From: Azospirillum canadense
GTDB lineage: Bacteria > Pseudomonadota > Alphaproteobacteria > Azospirillales > Azospirillaceae
Length of the DNA stretch: 64,000 nt
Direction: 5' to 3'
NCBI RefSeq assembly: GCF_025961225.1
Contig: NZ_JAOQNG010000001.1
Coordinates: 347,001-411,000, forward strand
Shown here: one piece after another, positions 1 to 10,342 of the stretch
Numbering within the stretch: the first letter of the stretch is position 1
How the letters are laid out: each line of letters starts with the position of its first letter
Program-made: the position numbers and the translations under genes
The notes under the pieces: generated by a model
What the model was told of the DNA's origin: nothing
What the model saw: only the letters and a program-made list of their open reading frames with translations
Database searches by the model: none

Positions 1-22
1 CCCCGACACCGGCAGCGCCCCC

Positions 23-1297
23 TCAGCCGGTCTTGCCGAGGCGCGTGCCTTCGAGGATCGCCTCGTCGAAGATGGCGCCGACGCGGCTGCAGCCGGTCAG
101 GTCGGCCATGGTCAGGTCGCAGCCCTTCAGGTTGGTCTCGGTCAGCGAGGCGCCGGCCAGCCGCGCCCGCACCAGCGAGGAGCGCATGATCTTGGCGCCC
201 GCGCTGATCGCCAGGGTGCCGAGGTTGGCCTTGTCCAGGCAGCCGTCGATCAGGATGGCGCGGTCGAGCTTGGCGCCGCGCATGTCCGCCCCGCGCATGT
301 CGGCAGAGCGCAGGTCGGCCCCGTCCAGCTGCGCCGCCTGGAGCTGCGTGCCCTTCAGCCGTGCGTTGCGCAGCCGGGCGCCGGAGCCCTTGGCGAGCGT
401 CAGCACCTTGCCCGACAGGTCGGCCCCATCCAGGTTCATGCCCGACAGGTCGAGTTGCTGCCCCTGCGCCCCGCTGGTGCCGAGCCAGAGCAGATGCTGG
501 CGCAGCAGCTTTTCGATCTCCGCCGCGCTCGGGACCGGGCGGGTTTCCGCCTCTTCCTCCGCATCCTCGTGGATCGGCGTCTGGGGGGCGAGGGCGGCGG
601 CGGCGGCCTCCGCGTCGGTGCGGATGGACAGGGCGAGGTCGCCGTCCGACACCTTGGCGCCATCCAGCTTCGCCCCGCGCAGGTCGGCGCCGTTCAGGTC
701 CGCCCCCTGGAGGTCGGCGCCGGAAAAGTTGCAATCGCGCAGATCGGTGCGCTGCAGCCGCGCGCCGTTCAGGCGGGAGTTGGTGAAGTCGGCCGCCCGG
801 GCGAAGCTGCCCGACAGCTTGGCGCGCGCCATGTCGGCGTTGGTCAGCTTGGCCGACGCCATGTCGGCCGGCCCCGGTTCGAACCCGACCACCTTCAGCT
901 CGCCCGACGCGCTGCGGTTCGCCATGCTGCCGTCGCGCAGGTCAACCTCGACCATCACGGCACCGTCCAGCATGGCGCCGCGCACATTCGCCCCCCGCAT
1001 GTCGGTGCGGAACAGCCGCGCCTCGGTCATGTCGGCGTTGCGCAGGTCGGCGCCGTAGAGGTCGGCGTGGTCCAGGATGGTGCCGCGCAGCTTGGCGTCG
1101 CGCAGGATGGCGCCCGACAGGTGCGCGCCGGTCAGGTTGCGCCCGGACAGGTCCAGGCCCGACAGGTCGAAGAAGGGCAGGTTGGCGCGGGCTCCGTTCG
1201 GCCGCCCCTCGGTGAAGCGCACATGGCGCTCGCAGACGCGGTCCAGCTGGTCCTGCGTCAGCCGTATTCGAGACTTGAGGGTGCCGTCGTTTGCCAT
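23..1297 (-). CDS. Pentapeptide-repeat protein, two repeat blocks
   Basis: A 424-residue protein made largely of A(D/N)LxX pentapeptides, which fold as a right-handed quadrilateral beta-helix and usually act in protein binding. Two repeat blocks (about residues 35-215 and 285-424) are separated by an acidic, Ala-rich linker. Each block is preceded by a similar short helix with an LxxxHxxW/F-like pattern, suggesting internal duplication. No signal peptide is seen, so it is probably cytoplasmic. The ATG at 1297 is preferred over upstream in-frame starts because it lies 7 nt after the cheZ-like stop codon, indicating a two-gene operon. That context hints at a role near chemotaxis or motility, but this is inference. 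Confidence 0.85.
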   Translation of the reverse strand: MANDGTLKSRIRLTQDQLDRVCERHVRFTEGRPNGARANLPFFDLSGLDLSGRNLTGAHLSGAILRDAKLRGTILDHADLYGADLRNADMTEARLFRTDMRGANVRGAMLDGAVMVEVDLRDGSMANRSASGELKVVGFEPGPADMASAKLTNADMARAKLSGSFARAADFTNSRLNGARLQRTDLRDCNFSGADLQGADLNGADLRGAKLDGAKVSDGDLALSIRTDAEAAAAALAPQTPIHEDAEEEAETRPVPSAAEIEKLLRQHLLWLGTSGAQGQQLDLSGMNLDGADLSGKVLTLAKGSGARLRNARLKGTQLQAAQLDGADLRSADMRGADMRGAKLDRAILIDGCLDKANLGTLAISAGAKIMRSSLVRARLAGASLTETNLKGCDLTMADLTGCSRVGAIFDEAILEGTRLGKTG

Positions 1298-1304
1298 GGG
1301 CCCC

Positions 1305-2285
1305 TCAGGCGAACAGCGCGTCGATGTCGGCCTGCGAGATCTCGGCGCCGCCGCCCGACGGATCGGGAGGCGGAGCGGGAGGGCTGGCCGGCTTTGCAAC
1401 GGACGGAGGGGCGGACGGGGCGGGCGGGGCGGGAGGCGGCGGGGGCGGCGCGGGGTGGGCCGCCGGCTCCGCCCGTTCCATCACCTGCGGGATCTGGCTG
1501 GCCAGCCCGTCGAACAGGGCGTCGATGTCGTCCTGGCTGACCTCCGGCCCGCCCAGCTGGGGGCCGTTCAGCAGGTGCGCGTCGGGGCGCGTGTCGCCCA
1601 GCTTGCGGTGGGAGCTTGCCGTCTCGGGCGCCGGGGCCTCGGCCATGCGCTCCACGCCCCAGATCTCGATCATCGTGTTCACGCGCTGCTCGATGTAGCG
1701 CAACGTGTTGACGACCTTGGTGGTGCGCTGGCCGGTGATGTCCTGGAAGGAGCAGGCGGTCATGATCTCGATGCACCAGGCCTCAATGGCGTCGACCATC
1801 TCCGCGATGTCCGGGTCGCTGCGCGGGATGCCCTGGGTGATCTCCTGGATCTTTTCCGTGGCGTTCAGGATGTCGGTGGTCGCGCGCTCCGTCGCGGCGA
1901 CGATCTCGTCCAGTTCCCCGGTCGCCGCCTCGATGCGGTTGGATCCGGTGTCGGCGGGGCGGAGTGCGGCGATGTCGCTGCGCGTCTCGCGCACCACCTG
2001 GGTGATCGCCGTCAGCTCCTGCTGGAGCGCCAGCCCATCGGTAAGCCCACTGGCCGGCCCGGCCGCCGAGGGCATACGGGCGATGGCGCCCGGCTCCACG
2101 CCGCGCAGGCGGTTGACCTGCTGCTCCAGCGCGTTGGTGACGCGGTTGAGGTCGTCCGTCACGATCGCGCGCGACCGGCGGTCCCGCATGCGCAGGAAGG
2201 CGCGGCCGCGCGCCGTCTGCGACAGCGCCTCCTCCATCTGGAGATAGTCCTGCTCGGTCAGTTCCAGCAGAGGAACGTCGCTCAT
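1305..2285 (-). CDS. cheZ: CheZ-like chemotaxis phosphatase with duplicated CheY-binding tail
   Basis: A 326-residue protein resembling CheZ, which dephosphorylates CheY-P. The CheZ signature FQDITGQ is at residues 180-186, where the last Gln corresponds to the catalytic glutamine of the family. It is followed by a long helix (TTKVVNTLRYIEQRV). The C terminus carries VSQDDIDALF (249-258) and ISQADIDALFA (316-326), separated by a Pro-rich linker. Such (S)QxDIDALF peptides resemble the CheY-binding end of CheZ and the N-terminal EIDALL peptide of FliM. Start ATG at 2285 (MSDVPLLEL); upstream in-frame codons look non-coding. It is followed closely by the pentapeptide-repeat gene. No other che gene is in the window. 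Confidence 0.8.
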   Translation of the reverse strand: MSDVPLLELTEQDYLQMEEALSQTARGRAFLRMRDRRSRAIVTDDLNRVTNALEQQVNRLRGVEPGAIARMPSAAGPASGLTDGLALQQELTAITQVVRETRSDIAALRPADTGSNRIEAATGELDEIVAATERATTDILNATEKIQEITQGIPRSDPDIAEMVDAIEAWCIEIMTACSFQDITGQRTTKVVNTLRYIEQRVNTMIEIWGVERMAEAPAPETASSHRKLGDTRPDAHLLNGPQLGGPEVSQDDIDALFDGLASQIPQVMERAEPAAHPAPPPPPPAPPAPSAPPSVAKPASPPAPPPDPSGGGAEISQADIDALFA

Positions 2286-2535
2286 ATCCGTCACCGTCGG
2301 CGGAGCCCCGGGTCCTGAAGTGGTGCCGACCGGCCATGCGCCGATCGAACGGTGACGCTGACGATACTCCCGCCCGCGCCCCGCGGCAAAGCCGGCGCAC
2401 AGCACCCGCCCATGCCTGCGTCGCATTGCCGTATTAAAGAAAGCCTTAATGCATCTTCCACAGCTACGCGATGTCGCACCTTTCGCGACGCCGGGGACGG
2501 GTGGCCAGAGGGATCAGGGATGGATCAGGGCTGAA

Positions 2536-2745
2536 TCAGGGGGGAGACGAGGTGCCTTCCCCTCCTCCGCACTTTGGCCGGTGGGGTGACATCAGGGCGA
2601 AAATCCACAGGGGTGGCGCCCAGAAGAAGGGTGCGCCGGACACGAGCCAGGCCGCGGTCGCCATGCGCATGGCTTCGAAGGGCATCGCGGCCAGCGGCAC
2701 CGCCGGCTGGCCGTTCGGGGAGCGGTGTTTCGGGGGCATCGGCAT
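2536..2745 (-). CDS. Small hypothetical membrane protein
   Basis: A 69-residue open frame not assigned to a family. After a polar N terminus (MPMPPKHRSPNGQPA) there is one hydrophobic stretch, roughly residues 28-52 (ATAAWLVSGAPFFWAPPLWI), that could span the membrane, followed by a polar Gly/Pro tail. ATG at 2745 or 2739 is possible; a TTG 12 nt further upstream is less likely. It stands alone, divergent from the protease gene downstream. Codon use is similar to neighbours, but with this length the call remains tentative. Confidence 0.45.
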   Translation of the reverse strand: MPMPPKHRSPNGQPAVPLAAMPFEAMRMATAAWLVSGAPFFWAPPLWIFALMSPHRPKCGGGEGTSSPP

Positions 2746-2922
2746 TTCGGTCCTCAACCAGCTTCACCTATACTCCGCAACCGGAACCCGGCACAATCAT
2801 AGTGCTCCCGCAACGGGCATATGGCTCCCACAACGGCGCGAGGGCTTGCACGGCCCGCCGTTTTCTCCCAAATCTGCCGCTCCGGCACAGATTTCCAATA
2901 AAGATCCCGGAGGGTCATCGTG

Positions 2923-4011
<1,089 letters not shown>

Positions 4012-4034
4012 CCCCGGATGGGAAACAACCAAAA

Positions 4035-4769
4035 ATGATCGGGCGCCCCCCACTCCCCCGCCGGCCGCAGGCGCCGGCCGCGCCCGTGGTCGGCGCGGCC
4101 CAGCGCCAGCGCGAGGTCGCCAAGCTCCTCATGCAGCTCGACGCCATGCTGAAGAAGGCGGGCGTGCTGGCGGCCACGGCGCGCGAGCGCGTTTCCGTGG
4201 GCGGCATGGGGCGCTACCGGAAGTTCACCAAGAAGGTGCGCGACTTCTTCGCACTGGCCGCCGTCACCCAGGAGCGGCTGGACGCCGCCCCGCAGGAGAT
4301 GGAGGAGCTGATCGGGCCGATGACCACCGCGCTGGAACGCCTGCACGCCCGCATGGTGATCCTGTTCGTGGAGGAAAGCGTCGGCTTCTTCGGCACCTTC
4401 GCGCGGGTGAAGGCCCTGCCCATCGGCACGCACGAGATCGTCGGGGTGGAGCTGCGCGCGCTGATGGAGGTGCGCAAGTTCCTCGACGACCCGTTGTACG
4501 ACGGGGAGCGCGGGCAGTCCCTGCGCGTGCAGGCGGACCGCATCGCCGGGCTGATGCGCGCGGTCATGGAGCGCTGCCCGCCGCTGCCCGACTTCGGCGA
4601 CGAGCCGAGCATCGGCCCGACCGGGGCGGTGAACAAGCCGATCCGACCGCCGCGCCGCGCCGCCGGCCCCCGGCCGGCTGCGCCGCTGCCTCAGCCGGAA
4701 CCCCGCGTGACGGACCCGCGCCTGGAGGTCCGCCCACTCAGCCTCGACACGCTGGACGACGAAGACTAG
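4035..4769 (+). CDS. Conserved-looking hypothetical protein
   Basis: A 244-residue protein I do not recognise. The N-terminal 25 residues and the last 60 are Pro/Arg-rich and probably disordered. The core (about 25-185) is predicted largely helical with amphipathic heptads (VAKLLMQLDAMLKKAG, KFTKKVRDFFALAAV). There are no membrane segments, signal peptide or metal-binding Cys/His clusters. ATG 4035 is 23 nt after the protease stop, so it may be co-transcribed with it. It is on the coding strand with GC-rich third positions; antisense frames here lack sensible composition. Confidence 0.7.
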   Translation: MIGRPPLPRRPQAPAAPVVGAAQRQREVAKLLMQLDAMLKKAGVLAATARERVSVGGMGRYRKFTKKVRDFFALAAVTQERLDAAPQEMEELIGPMTTALERLHARMVILFVEESVGFFGTFARVKALPIGTHEIVGVELRALMEVRKFLDDPLYDGERGQSLRVQADRIAGLMRAVMERCPPLPDFGDEPSIGPTGAVNKPIRPPRRAAGPRPAAPLPQPEPRVTDPRLEVRPLSLDTLDDED

Positions 4770-4788
4770 GGACGACGAGGACTAAGCG

Positions 4789-5397
4789 CTATGGTGCGGG
4801 CAGCGGCCGCGGCTCCGGGTCGCCGTCCAGGCCTTCGCCGGGCGCCCGGTCGTTGACGGCGCAGATCCGCTGCATCACCGCCGCCTTCGGCGAGGCGACC
4901 TCGCCATGCTCGTAGGCGACGACTTGAAGCCGATCCCGCGCCACCGCCAGAAGTTCCCCGCTGCGCAGCAGGAAGGAGGGGGAGGAGGGGCGGCCGAAGC
5001 GGGCGTTGCCGATGGCGAAGGTCTCGTAGATCAGCACGCCGCCTGGTTCCAGCGCGTCGAGCAGGGCGGGGAACAGGGGGCGGTGCAGGTAGTTGGTCAC
5101 CACGATGGCGGCGAAGCGCCGTGCCGTCAGCAGCGGCACGGGTTCCCCGGCCTCCAGGTCGGTCTCCACCAACTCCACGCCCGGCGTGCCGGTCAGGTCG
5201 GCGACGCCGCGCAGGTCCCGGTCGGCCCCGACCACCGGGTGGTTGCGGGCGAGGAAATGGCGCAGGTGGCGGCCCGACCCGCAGGCGAGATCGAGCACCG
5301 TGCCCCCCGCCGGAACCAGCGGCGCGAAGCGCGCGACCCAGGGGGACGGGGGGTTGAGGGCGGCGTGCGATGACGATGTGGAGGGCGGCGCGGACAC
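4789..5397 (-). CDS. Class I SAM-dependent methyltransferase
   Basis: A 202-residue Rossmann-fold methyltransferase of the TehB/UbiE-like superfamily. Motif I is LDLACGSGRHL (about residues 36-46), followed by VVGADRD (motif II acidic residue) and IVVTNYLHRP (motif IV position). Substrate cannot be told from sequence. Start is a GTG at 5397 with AGGGAG about 9 nt upstream on the minus strand. It converges on the hypothetical gene at 4035-4769, with a 19-nt gap and no obvious terminator. Confidence 0.85.
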   Translation of the reverse strand: MSAPPSTSSSHAALNPPSPWVARFAPLVPAGGTVLDLACGSGRHLRHFLARNHPVVGADRDLRGVADLTGTPGVELVETDLEAGEPVPLLTARRFAAIVVTNYLHRPLFPALLDALEPGGVLIYETFAIGNARFGRPSSPSFLLRSGELLAVARDRLQVVAYEHGEVASPKAAVMQRICAVNDRAPGEGLDGDPEPRPLPAP

Positions 5398-5534
5398 GGG
5401 CGGGGCTCCCTTGGGACGGACGGGCGGGACAACGGACGGGGCGCGGACGGGCGACGTTTGACGGTGACGGCGCGCCGTGCTGAATTAGCGGCCGAGCACT
5501 TCCGGTTCAACACCTTGGAGCATCCGACGGGGAC

Positions 5535-6074
5535 ATGATCCTCTTCGTTCTGAAATGCACGGCCGACCACCGATTCGAGGCCTGGTTCCGCAACGGCGAC
5601 GCCTACGAGGCGCAGGCCGCTTCGCGATCCATCGCCTGCCCGGTCTGCGGCGACACCCACATCGCCAAGGCCCCGATGGCGCCCAACATCGCCAAGGGGC
5701 GGGGCAAGGAGACGGCTCCCCCGCCGGACGCCGCGCCGCCCGCCGCTCCACCCTCACCCGCGGCCCAGGCGGTGATGCCGGCCCCGGCGGAGGGGGCGGC
5801 ACAGACCTCGGCTCCGGCCCCGGTTCCGGCCGACGAGGCGCGCCAGCGTTTCGCCGCGGAGATGATGCGGCAGCTCACCGAGATGCGCCGCACGGTGGAG
5901 GAGAACTGCGACTACGTCGGCGACCGCTTCGCCGAGGAGGCGCGCCGCATCCATTATGGTGAAAGCGACCCGCGCGGCATTTACGGCGAAGCTTCCGCCA
6001 AGGATGTGGAAGAGTTGCGCGAGGAGGGTGTGGCATTTCATCGCATCCCTTGGCTTCCCCGCACGAACTCCTGA
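5535..6074 (+). CDS. DUF1178 family protein
   Basis: A 179-residue protein matching the alphaproteobacterial DUF1178 family of unknown function. The N-terminal motif MILFVLKCTADHRFEAWF, with a CPVCGD knuckle at about residues 36-41 and an earlier Cys8, suggests a zinc site. The middle (about 60-105) is Ala/Pro-rich linker, and the C-terminal domain contains RIHYGESDPRGIYGEAS and ends in IPWLPR, both typical of the family. Preceded by GGAG at about 5517. It stands alone, in divergent orientation to the methyltransferase. Confidence 0.88.
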   Translation: MILFVLKCTADHRFEAWFRNGDAYEAQAASRSIACPVCGDTHIAKAPMAPNIAKGRGKETAPPPDAAPPAAPPSPAAQAVMPAPAEGAAQTSAPAPVPADEARQRFAAEMMRQLTEMRRTVEENCDYVGDRFAEEARRIHYGESDPRGIYGEASAKDVEELREEGVAFHRIPWLPRTNS

Positions 6075-6293
6075 GGTTCTGGTCACACGTTATCCAACGT
6101 TCTCCTCGCGTGCCGATCGCGCAGACTGCGCGACGGCCGCTCCGGAACAACCGTGCCGAGCTTAGTCAAGCCGCTTTTTAGCGGTTGTTCCACATCAAAA
6201 ATGTTGACGGGACAGAGCATTACAAAGACCATAGGCTCAGAGTGTCTAATATGACCCGTCAAAAATCGCTCGGCACTCGCGAGGGGACGCACT

Positions 6294-6596
6294 ATGAAAG
6301 AAAACGCTCAGAGGATTCTCGCGAATCCCAAATTCCAGGAGCTGGTGCAGAAGCGCAGCGCGTTCGCGTGGACGCTGTCGATCGCCATGCTCGTCATCTA
6401 CTACGGCTTCGTCCTGCTGGTCGCGTTCGGCAAGGGGTTCCTCGGCACCCCGATCGGTTCCGGTGTGACCACCTGGGGTATCCCCGTCGGCCTGTTCACC
6501 ATCGTTTCGGCCTTCATCCTGACCGGCATCTACGTCAACCGGGCGAATGGCGAATTCGACGAGCTGAACCGGCAGATCATGGAGGAGTCGAAGTGA
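6294..6596 (+). CDS. DUF485 membrane protein, ActP partner (YjcH-like)
   Basis: A 100-residue inner-membrane protein of the DUF485/YjcH family, almost always encoded just before acetate symporters. Two hydrophobic spans are visible (about residues 24-46 and 62-84), ending with the family motif [16 protein letters not shown]. It probably supports ActP assembly or activity. An RBS GAGGGG lies just upstream of ATG 6294. Its TGA overlaps the ATG of actP by one base, so the two are translationally coupled. Confidence 0.93.
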   Translation: MKENAQRILANPKFQELVQKRSAFAWTLSIAMLVIYYGFVLLVAFGKGFLGTPIGSGVTTWGIPVGLFTIVSAFILTGIYVNRANGEFDELNRQIMEESK

Positions 6597-8308
6597 TGCG
6601 TTCGCTGGTCAATCGTTTGGGCGCCGCGGCCGCCGCGGCCGGTGCGCTCGTGCCCGCGTCGGTGTACGCGGCGGCGGTCGAGGGTCAGGTTCAGAAGCAG
6701 GCGACGAACTACGAAGCGATCGTCATGTTCCTGATCTTCGTGCTGCTGACGCTCGGCATCACCTTCTGGGCCGCGCGCCGCACGAAGTCGGCCAAGGACT
6801 TCTACGCCGCCGGCGGCGGCATCACCGGCTTCCAGAACGGCCTCGCCATCGCCGGCGACTACATGTCGGCGGCCTCCTTCCTGGGCATCGCCGGCCTCGT
6901 CTACACGTCGGGCTTCGACGGGCTGATCTTCTCGGTGGGCTGGCTGGTCGGCTGGCCGATCATCCTGTTCCTGGTGGCGGAGCGCCTGCGCAACCTCGGC
7001 AAGTACACCTTTGCCGATGTGGCCTCCTACCGCTTCCAGCAGACCCCGATCCGCACGCTGGCCGCCTGCGGCTCGCTGGCCACGGTGACCTTCTACCTGA
7101 TCGCCCAGATGGTCGGCGCGGGCAAGCTGATCCAGCTGCTGTTCGGCCTGGACTACATGGTCGCGGTCGTGCTCGTCGGCGTCCTGATGATCGCCTACGT
7201 GACCTTCGGCGGCATGCTCGCCACCACCTGGGTGCAGATCATCAAGGCCGTGCTGCTGCTGTCGGGCGCGTCCTTCATGGCCTTCGCGGTGCTCGCCAAG
7301 TTCGGCTTCAGCCCCGAGGCCCTGTTCGCCAAGGCCACCCAGGTCCACACCAAGGGCCTCGCCATCATGGCGCCGGGCGCCCTCATCAGCGATCCGGTCT
7401 CGGCCATCTCGCTGGGCATGGCGTTGATGTTCGGCACCGCCGGCCTGCCGCACATCCTGATGCGCTTCTTCACGGTGTCGGACGCCAAGGAAGCCCGCAA
7501 GTCGGTGTTCTACGCGACCGGCTTCATCGGCTACTTCTACATCCTGACCTTCATCATCGGGTTCGGCGCCATCGTGCTGCTGCTGGCCCCGGACGCGAAC
7601 GGCGCCTATCCGTTCCTGAAGGCCGCCCCGGCGGCGGGCAAGCTGGCCAACCCGGCCGACCTGATCGGCGGCTCCAACATGGCGGCCATCCACACCGCGA
7701 ACGCGGTGGGCGGCAGCCTGTTCTACGGCTTCATCTCGGCCGTGGCCTTCGCCACCATCCTCGCGGTGGTCGCGGGCCTGACGCTGGCCGGCGCCTCGGC
7801 CGTGTCGCACGACCTGTACGCCTCGGTCATCGCCAAGGGCCGCGCGTCGGAGCATGACGAGATCCGCGTGTCGAAGATCACCACCGTGATCATCGGCATC
7901 GTCTCAATCTTCCTCGGCATCGCGTTCGAGAACCAGAACGTGGCCTTCATGGTCGGCCTCGCCTTCGTCATCGCGGCCTCGGCGAACTTCCCGATCCTGC
8001 TGATGTCGATGTTCTGGGGCAAGATGACCACCCGCGGCGCCGTCATCGGCGGCTGGATGGGCCTGATCTCGTCGGTCACGCTGCTGGTGCTGGGCCCAAC
8101 GGTGTGGAAGTCGGTGCTGGGCAACCCGGCCGCGATCTTCCCGTACGACAACCCGGGCGTGTTCACCATCCCGCTGTCCTTCATCGCGATCTGGTTCTTC
8201 TCGATCACCGACAACAGCCAGACCGCCCAGGACGAGCGCAAGGCCTACGAGGCCCAGTACATCCGGTCGCAGACCGGCCTGGGTGCCGAAGGCGCGTCCG
8301 CCCACTAA
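6596..8308 (+). CDS. actP: Cation/acetate symporter ActP
   Basis: A 570-residue sodium:solute symporter family (SSS) protein that takes up acetate and other short carboxylates with Na+ or H+. It starts with a signal-like segment (about residues 1-22, ending PASVYA) as in E. coli ActP, followed by about 13 hydrophobic spans. Family motifs include [19 protein letters not shown] and [17 protein letters not shown] 6596 overlaps the DUF485 stop. A strong terminator follows at 8362. Acetate uptake fits with the neighbouring CBS/nucleotidyltransferase gene often found beside such symporters. Confidence 0.95.
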   Translation: MRSLVNRLGAAAAAAGALVPASVYAAAVEGQVQKQATNYEAIVMFLIFVLLTLGITFWAARRTKSAKDFYAAGGGITGFQNGLAIAGDYMSAASFLGIAGLVYTSGFDGLIFSVGWLVGWPIILFLVAERLRNLGKYTFADVASYRFQQTPIRTLAACGSLATVTFYLIAQMVGAGKLIQLLFGLDYMVAVVLVGVLMIAYVTFGGMLATTWVQIIKAVLLLSGASFMAFAVLAKFGFSPEALFAKATQVHTKGLAIMAPGALISDPVSAISLGMALMFGTAGLPHILMRFFTVSDAKEARKSVFYATGFIGYFYILTFIIGFGAIVLLLAPDANGAYPFLKAAPAAGKLANPADLIGGSNMAAIHTANAVGGSLFYGFISAVAFATILAVVAGLTLAGASAVSHDLYASVIAKGRASEHDEIRVSKITTVIIGIVSIFLGIAFENQNVAFMVGLAFVIAASANFPILLMSMFWGKMTTRGAVIGGWMGLISSVTLLVLGPTVWKSVLGNPAAIFPYDNPGVFTIPLSFIAIWFFSITDNSQTAQDERKAYEAQYIRSQTGLGAEGASAH

Positions 8309-8361
8309 AGCATATGGTCGCACCCACCTTCCGCGCGCAGCGGAGCTGGTGTAATCTTCCA

Positions 8362-8395
8362 GGCGCCCCAAGACACGCTCTTGGGGCGCCTTTTT
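8362..8395 (+). terminator. Rho-independent terminator after actP
   Basis: An 11-bp perfect stem (8362-8372 pairing with 8380-8390, arm GGCGCCCCAAG) with a 7-nt loop is followed by five T residues. It separates the DUF485-actP operon from the gene at 8424. Confidence 0.93.
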
Positions 8396-8423
8396 ATATG
8401 TCCTTTGCTCAGCGGAGCGGGTC

Positions 8424-10307
8424 TTGTCCGACTCTCTTGATTCCGGCGCTTTCGATTTCGCCGTTCCTCCTTTCGATCGCCTGACCCCGGCCGAACAGGC
8501 GCGTCTCGCGGCCAGTCTCGACCTCGGCCTCTACGCCAAGGACAGCGTGATCCTGAAGCCGGGCGAGCGGGCGGACTGCCTCTACGTCGTCATGCGGGGG
8601 CTGGTCCAGGAACGCCGGGGCGGCGAGGTGGCGGCGGTGCACGGTCCCCACGACAGCTTCGGCCTGCAGGCGCTGTTCGGGGACGACACGGCGGGCGGGC
8701 CGGACGGCAGACCAGGGGAGGGCGGCGGAGCCGTCGCCTGCGTCGCGGCGGAGGACACCATCTGCCATCTGGTCCCGCGGCAGGCGCTGGTGGAACTGGC
8801 GCGCGACAACCCCGCCTTCGGCGACTGCATCTACCAGGATTTTGGGGACAAGCTCCGCGCGCTGTCCAGCGAGCGGGCCAACCGCGAGATGGCGGCGCTG
8901 ACCATGGCGCGCATCCGGCAGGCTTACCTGCACCCGCCGGTCTTCGTCAACGCCGCGGACAGCCTGCGCGACGCCGCGCTGGCCATGAAGCGGAACCAGG
9001 CGAGCAGCGTGCTCGTCCGGGAGGGGAACGCTGCGGAAACCGGCGCTCCGGGCGGCCGGATCGGCATCCTGACGGGGACGGATCTGCGCGACCTCGTGCT
9101 GCTGGACGGTTGCCCGGTGGACAGCCCGGTCGGCCCGGTCGCGCGCTACGAGCTGCTGACGCTCGACCGCGACGACCTGCTGTTCAACGCGCTGATCCTG
9201 ATGGCCAAGCATTCGGTCCGCCGGCTGGTCATCATGGAGCATGGCGCGGTGGCGGGCGTGCTGGAGCAAGCCGACCTGCTGGCCCTGCTGTCCAACCATT
9301 CCCAGGTGATCGCGCTGCGGGTGGACCGCGCGGTGTCGCCGGACGATCTCGCCCAGGCCAGCCAGGACATCGTCGGGCTGATCCGCACCCTGCACGGGAC
9401 GGGGGTGAAGGTGTCCTTCATCGCCGACCTCGTGACGGAGCTGAACCGCAAGATCTTCCGCCGCCTGTTCGAACTGCTGGCCCCGCCGGACCTGCTGGCG
9501 AATTCCTGCCTGATCGTGATGGGCAGCGAAGGGCGTGGCGAACAGCTGCTGAAGACCGACCAGGACAACGGGCTGATCCTGCGCGACGGCTATGAATGCC
9601 CGACCCTGAAGGAGGTGACCGCAGCCTTCACCGCGCGGCTGGTGGAGTTCGGCTACCCACCGTGCCCTGGCAACATCATGGTGTCCAACCCGGACTGGAC
9701 GCGCCCGTTGGCCGCCTACAAGGACGCGGTCTTCCATTGGATCCACCGGCCGGACGAGACGGCGTCGATGAACCTCGCCATCTTCTACGACGCCGCGGCG
9801 GTGGCCGGCGACGCGTCCCTGCTGGCGGAGGTCAAGGGCTACCTGCTCTCGCGCCTGCAGGACAACCAGATGTTCTTCACCGCCTTCGCCCGCCCGGCGC
9901 TGGCCTTCGACACGCCGTCGGGCCTGTTCGGCGGCCTGTTCGAGCGCCGGCGCAACGAGGCGCTGGACATCAAGAAGGCCGGCATCTTCCCCATCGTGCA
10001 CGGCATCCGGGCCCTGGCGCTGGAGAAGCACATGGCCGAGACCAACACGGTGGACCGCCTCTGGGCGCTGGCCGACCGGAGCGTGCTCGACCGCGGCTTC
10101 GCGGGGGAACTGGCGGAGGCCTTCACCTTCCTGTCGACGCTGCGGCTGAAGGCACGGGTGGACAGCTCCGCGGCCGGCACGCAGACCGACAACCTCGTCC
10201 GCATGGAAGACCTCGGCAAGCTCGACCGCGACCAGTTCAAGGATTGCCTGGGGCTGGTGAAGAAGTTCAAGGAATTCATCGCCTACCATTTCCACCTGAA
10301 TCACTGA
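8424..10307 (+). CDS. cNMP-binding/CBS/DUF294 nucleotidyltransferase-like signalling protein
   Basis: A 627-residue cytoplasmic protein with an N-terminal cyclic-nucleotide-binding-type domain (about 14-135), a CBS-pair region (about 160-290), a DUF294 putative nucleotidyltransferase domain and its C-terminal substrate-binding domain (about 450-620). The nucleotidyltransferase core shows GSEGRGEQ (about 366) and TDQDNGL (about 377), the GS and DxD signatures of the GlnD-like superfamily. Start is a TTG at 8424 with GGAG 6 nt upstream. Homologues sit beside SSS symporters and a PolC/DnaQ-like exonuclease, as here, so a regulatory link to acetate uptake is likely but not proven. Confidence 0.88.
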   Translation: MSDSLDSGAFDFAVPPFDRLTPAEQARLAASLDLGLYAKDSVILKPGERADCLYVVMRGLVQERRGGEVAAVHGPHDSFGLQALFGDDTAGGPDGRPGEGGGAVACVAAEDTICHLVPRQALVELARDNPAFGDCIYQDFGDKLRALSSERANREMAALTMARIRQAYLHPPVFVNAADSLRDAALAMKRNQASSVLVREGNAAETGAPGGRIGILTGTDLRDLVLLDGCPVDSPVGPVARYELLTLDRDDLLFNALILMAKHSVRRLVIMEHGAVAGVLEQADLLALLSNHSQVIALRVDRAVSPDDLAQASQDIVGLIRTLHGTGVKVSFIADLVTELNRKIFRRLFELLAPPDLLANSCLIVMGSEGRGEQLLKTDQDNGLILRDGYECPTLKEVTAAFTARLVEFGYPPCPGNIMVSNPDWTRPLAAYKDAVFHWIHRPDETASMNLAIFYDAAAVAGDASLLAEVKGYLLSRLQDNQMFFTAFARPALAFDTPSGLFGGLFERRRNEALDIKKAGIFPIVHGIRALALEKHMAETNTVDRLWALADRSVLDRGFAGELAEAFTFLSTLRLKARVDSSAAGTQTDNLVRMEDLGKLDRDQFKDCLGLVKKFKEFIAYHFHLNH

Positions 10308-10342
10308 TGTCCAACCGTTAGATCCATTGGGGAGTGCCGGGC

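Noticed and set aside
1077..2318. Plus-strand frame opposite the cheZ-like gene
   Set aside because: Low-complexity translation; the minus strand encodes the CheZ signature.
6204..6233. TTGACG-based promoter before the DUF485 gene
   Set aside because: No convincing -10 box at proper spacing; not enough to call.
8409..10304. 631-codon minus-strand frame opposite the CBS/nucleotidyltransferase gene
   Set aside because: No domains; the plus strand has all expected motifs.
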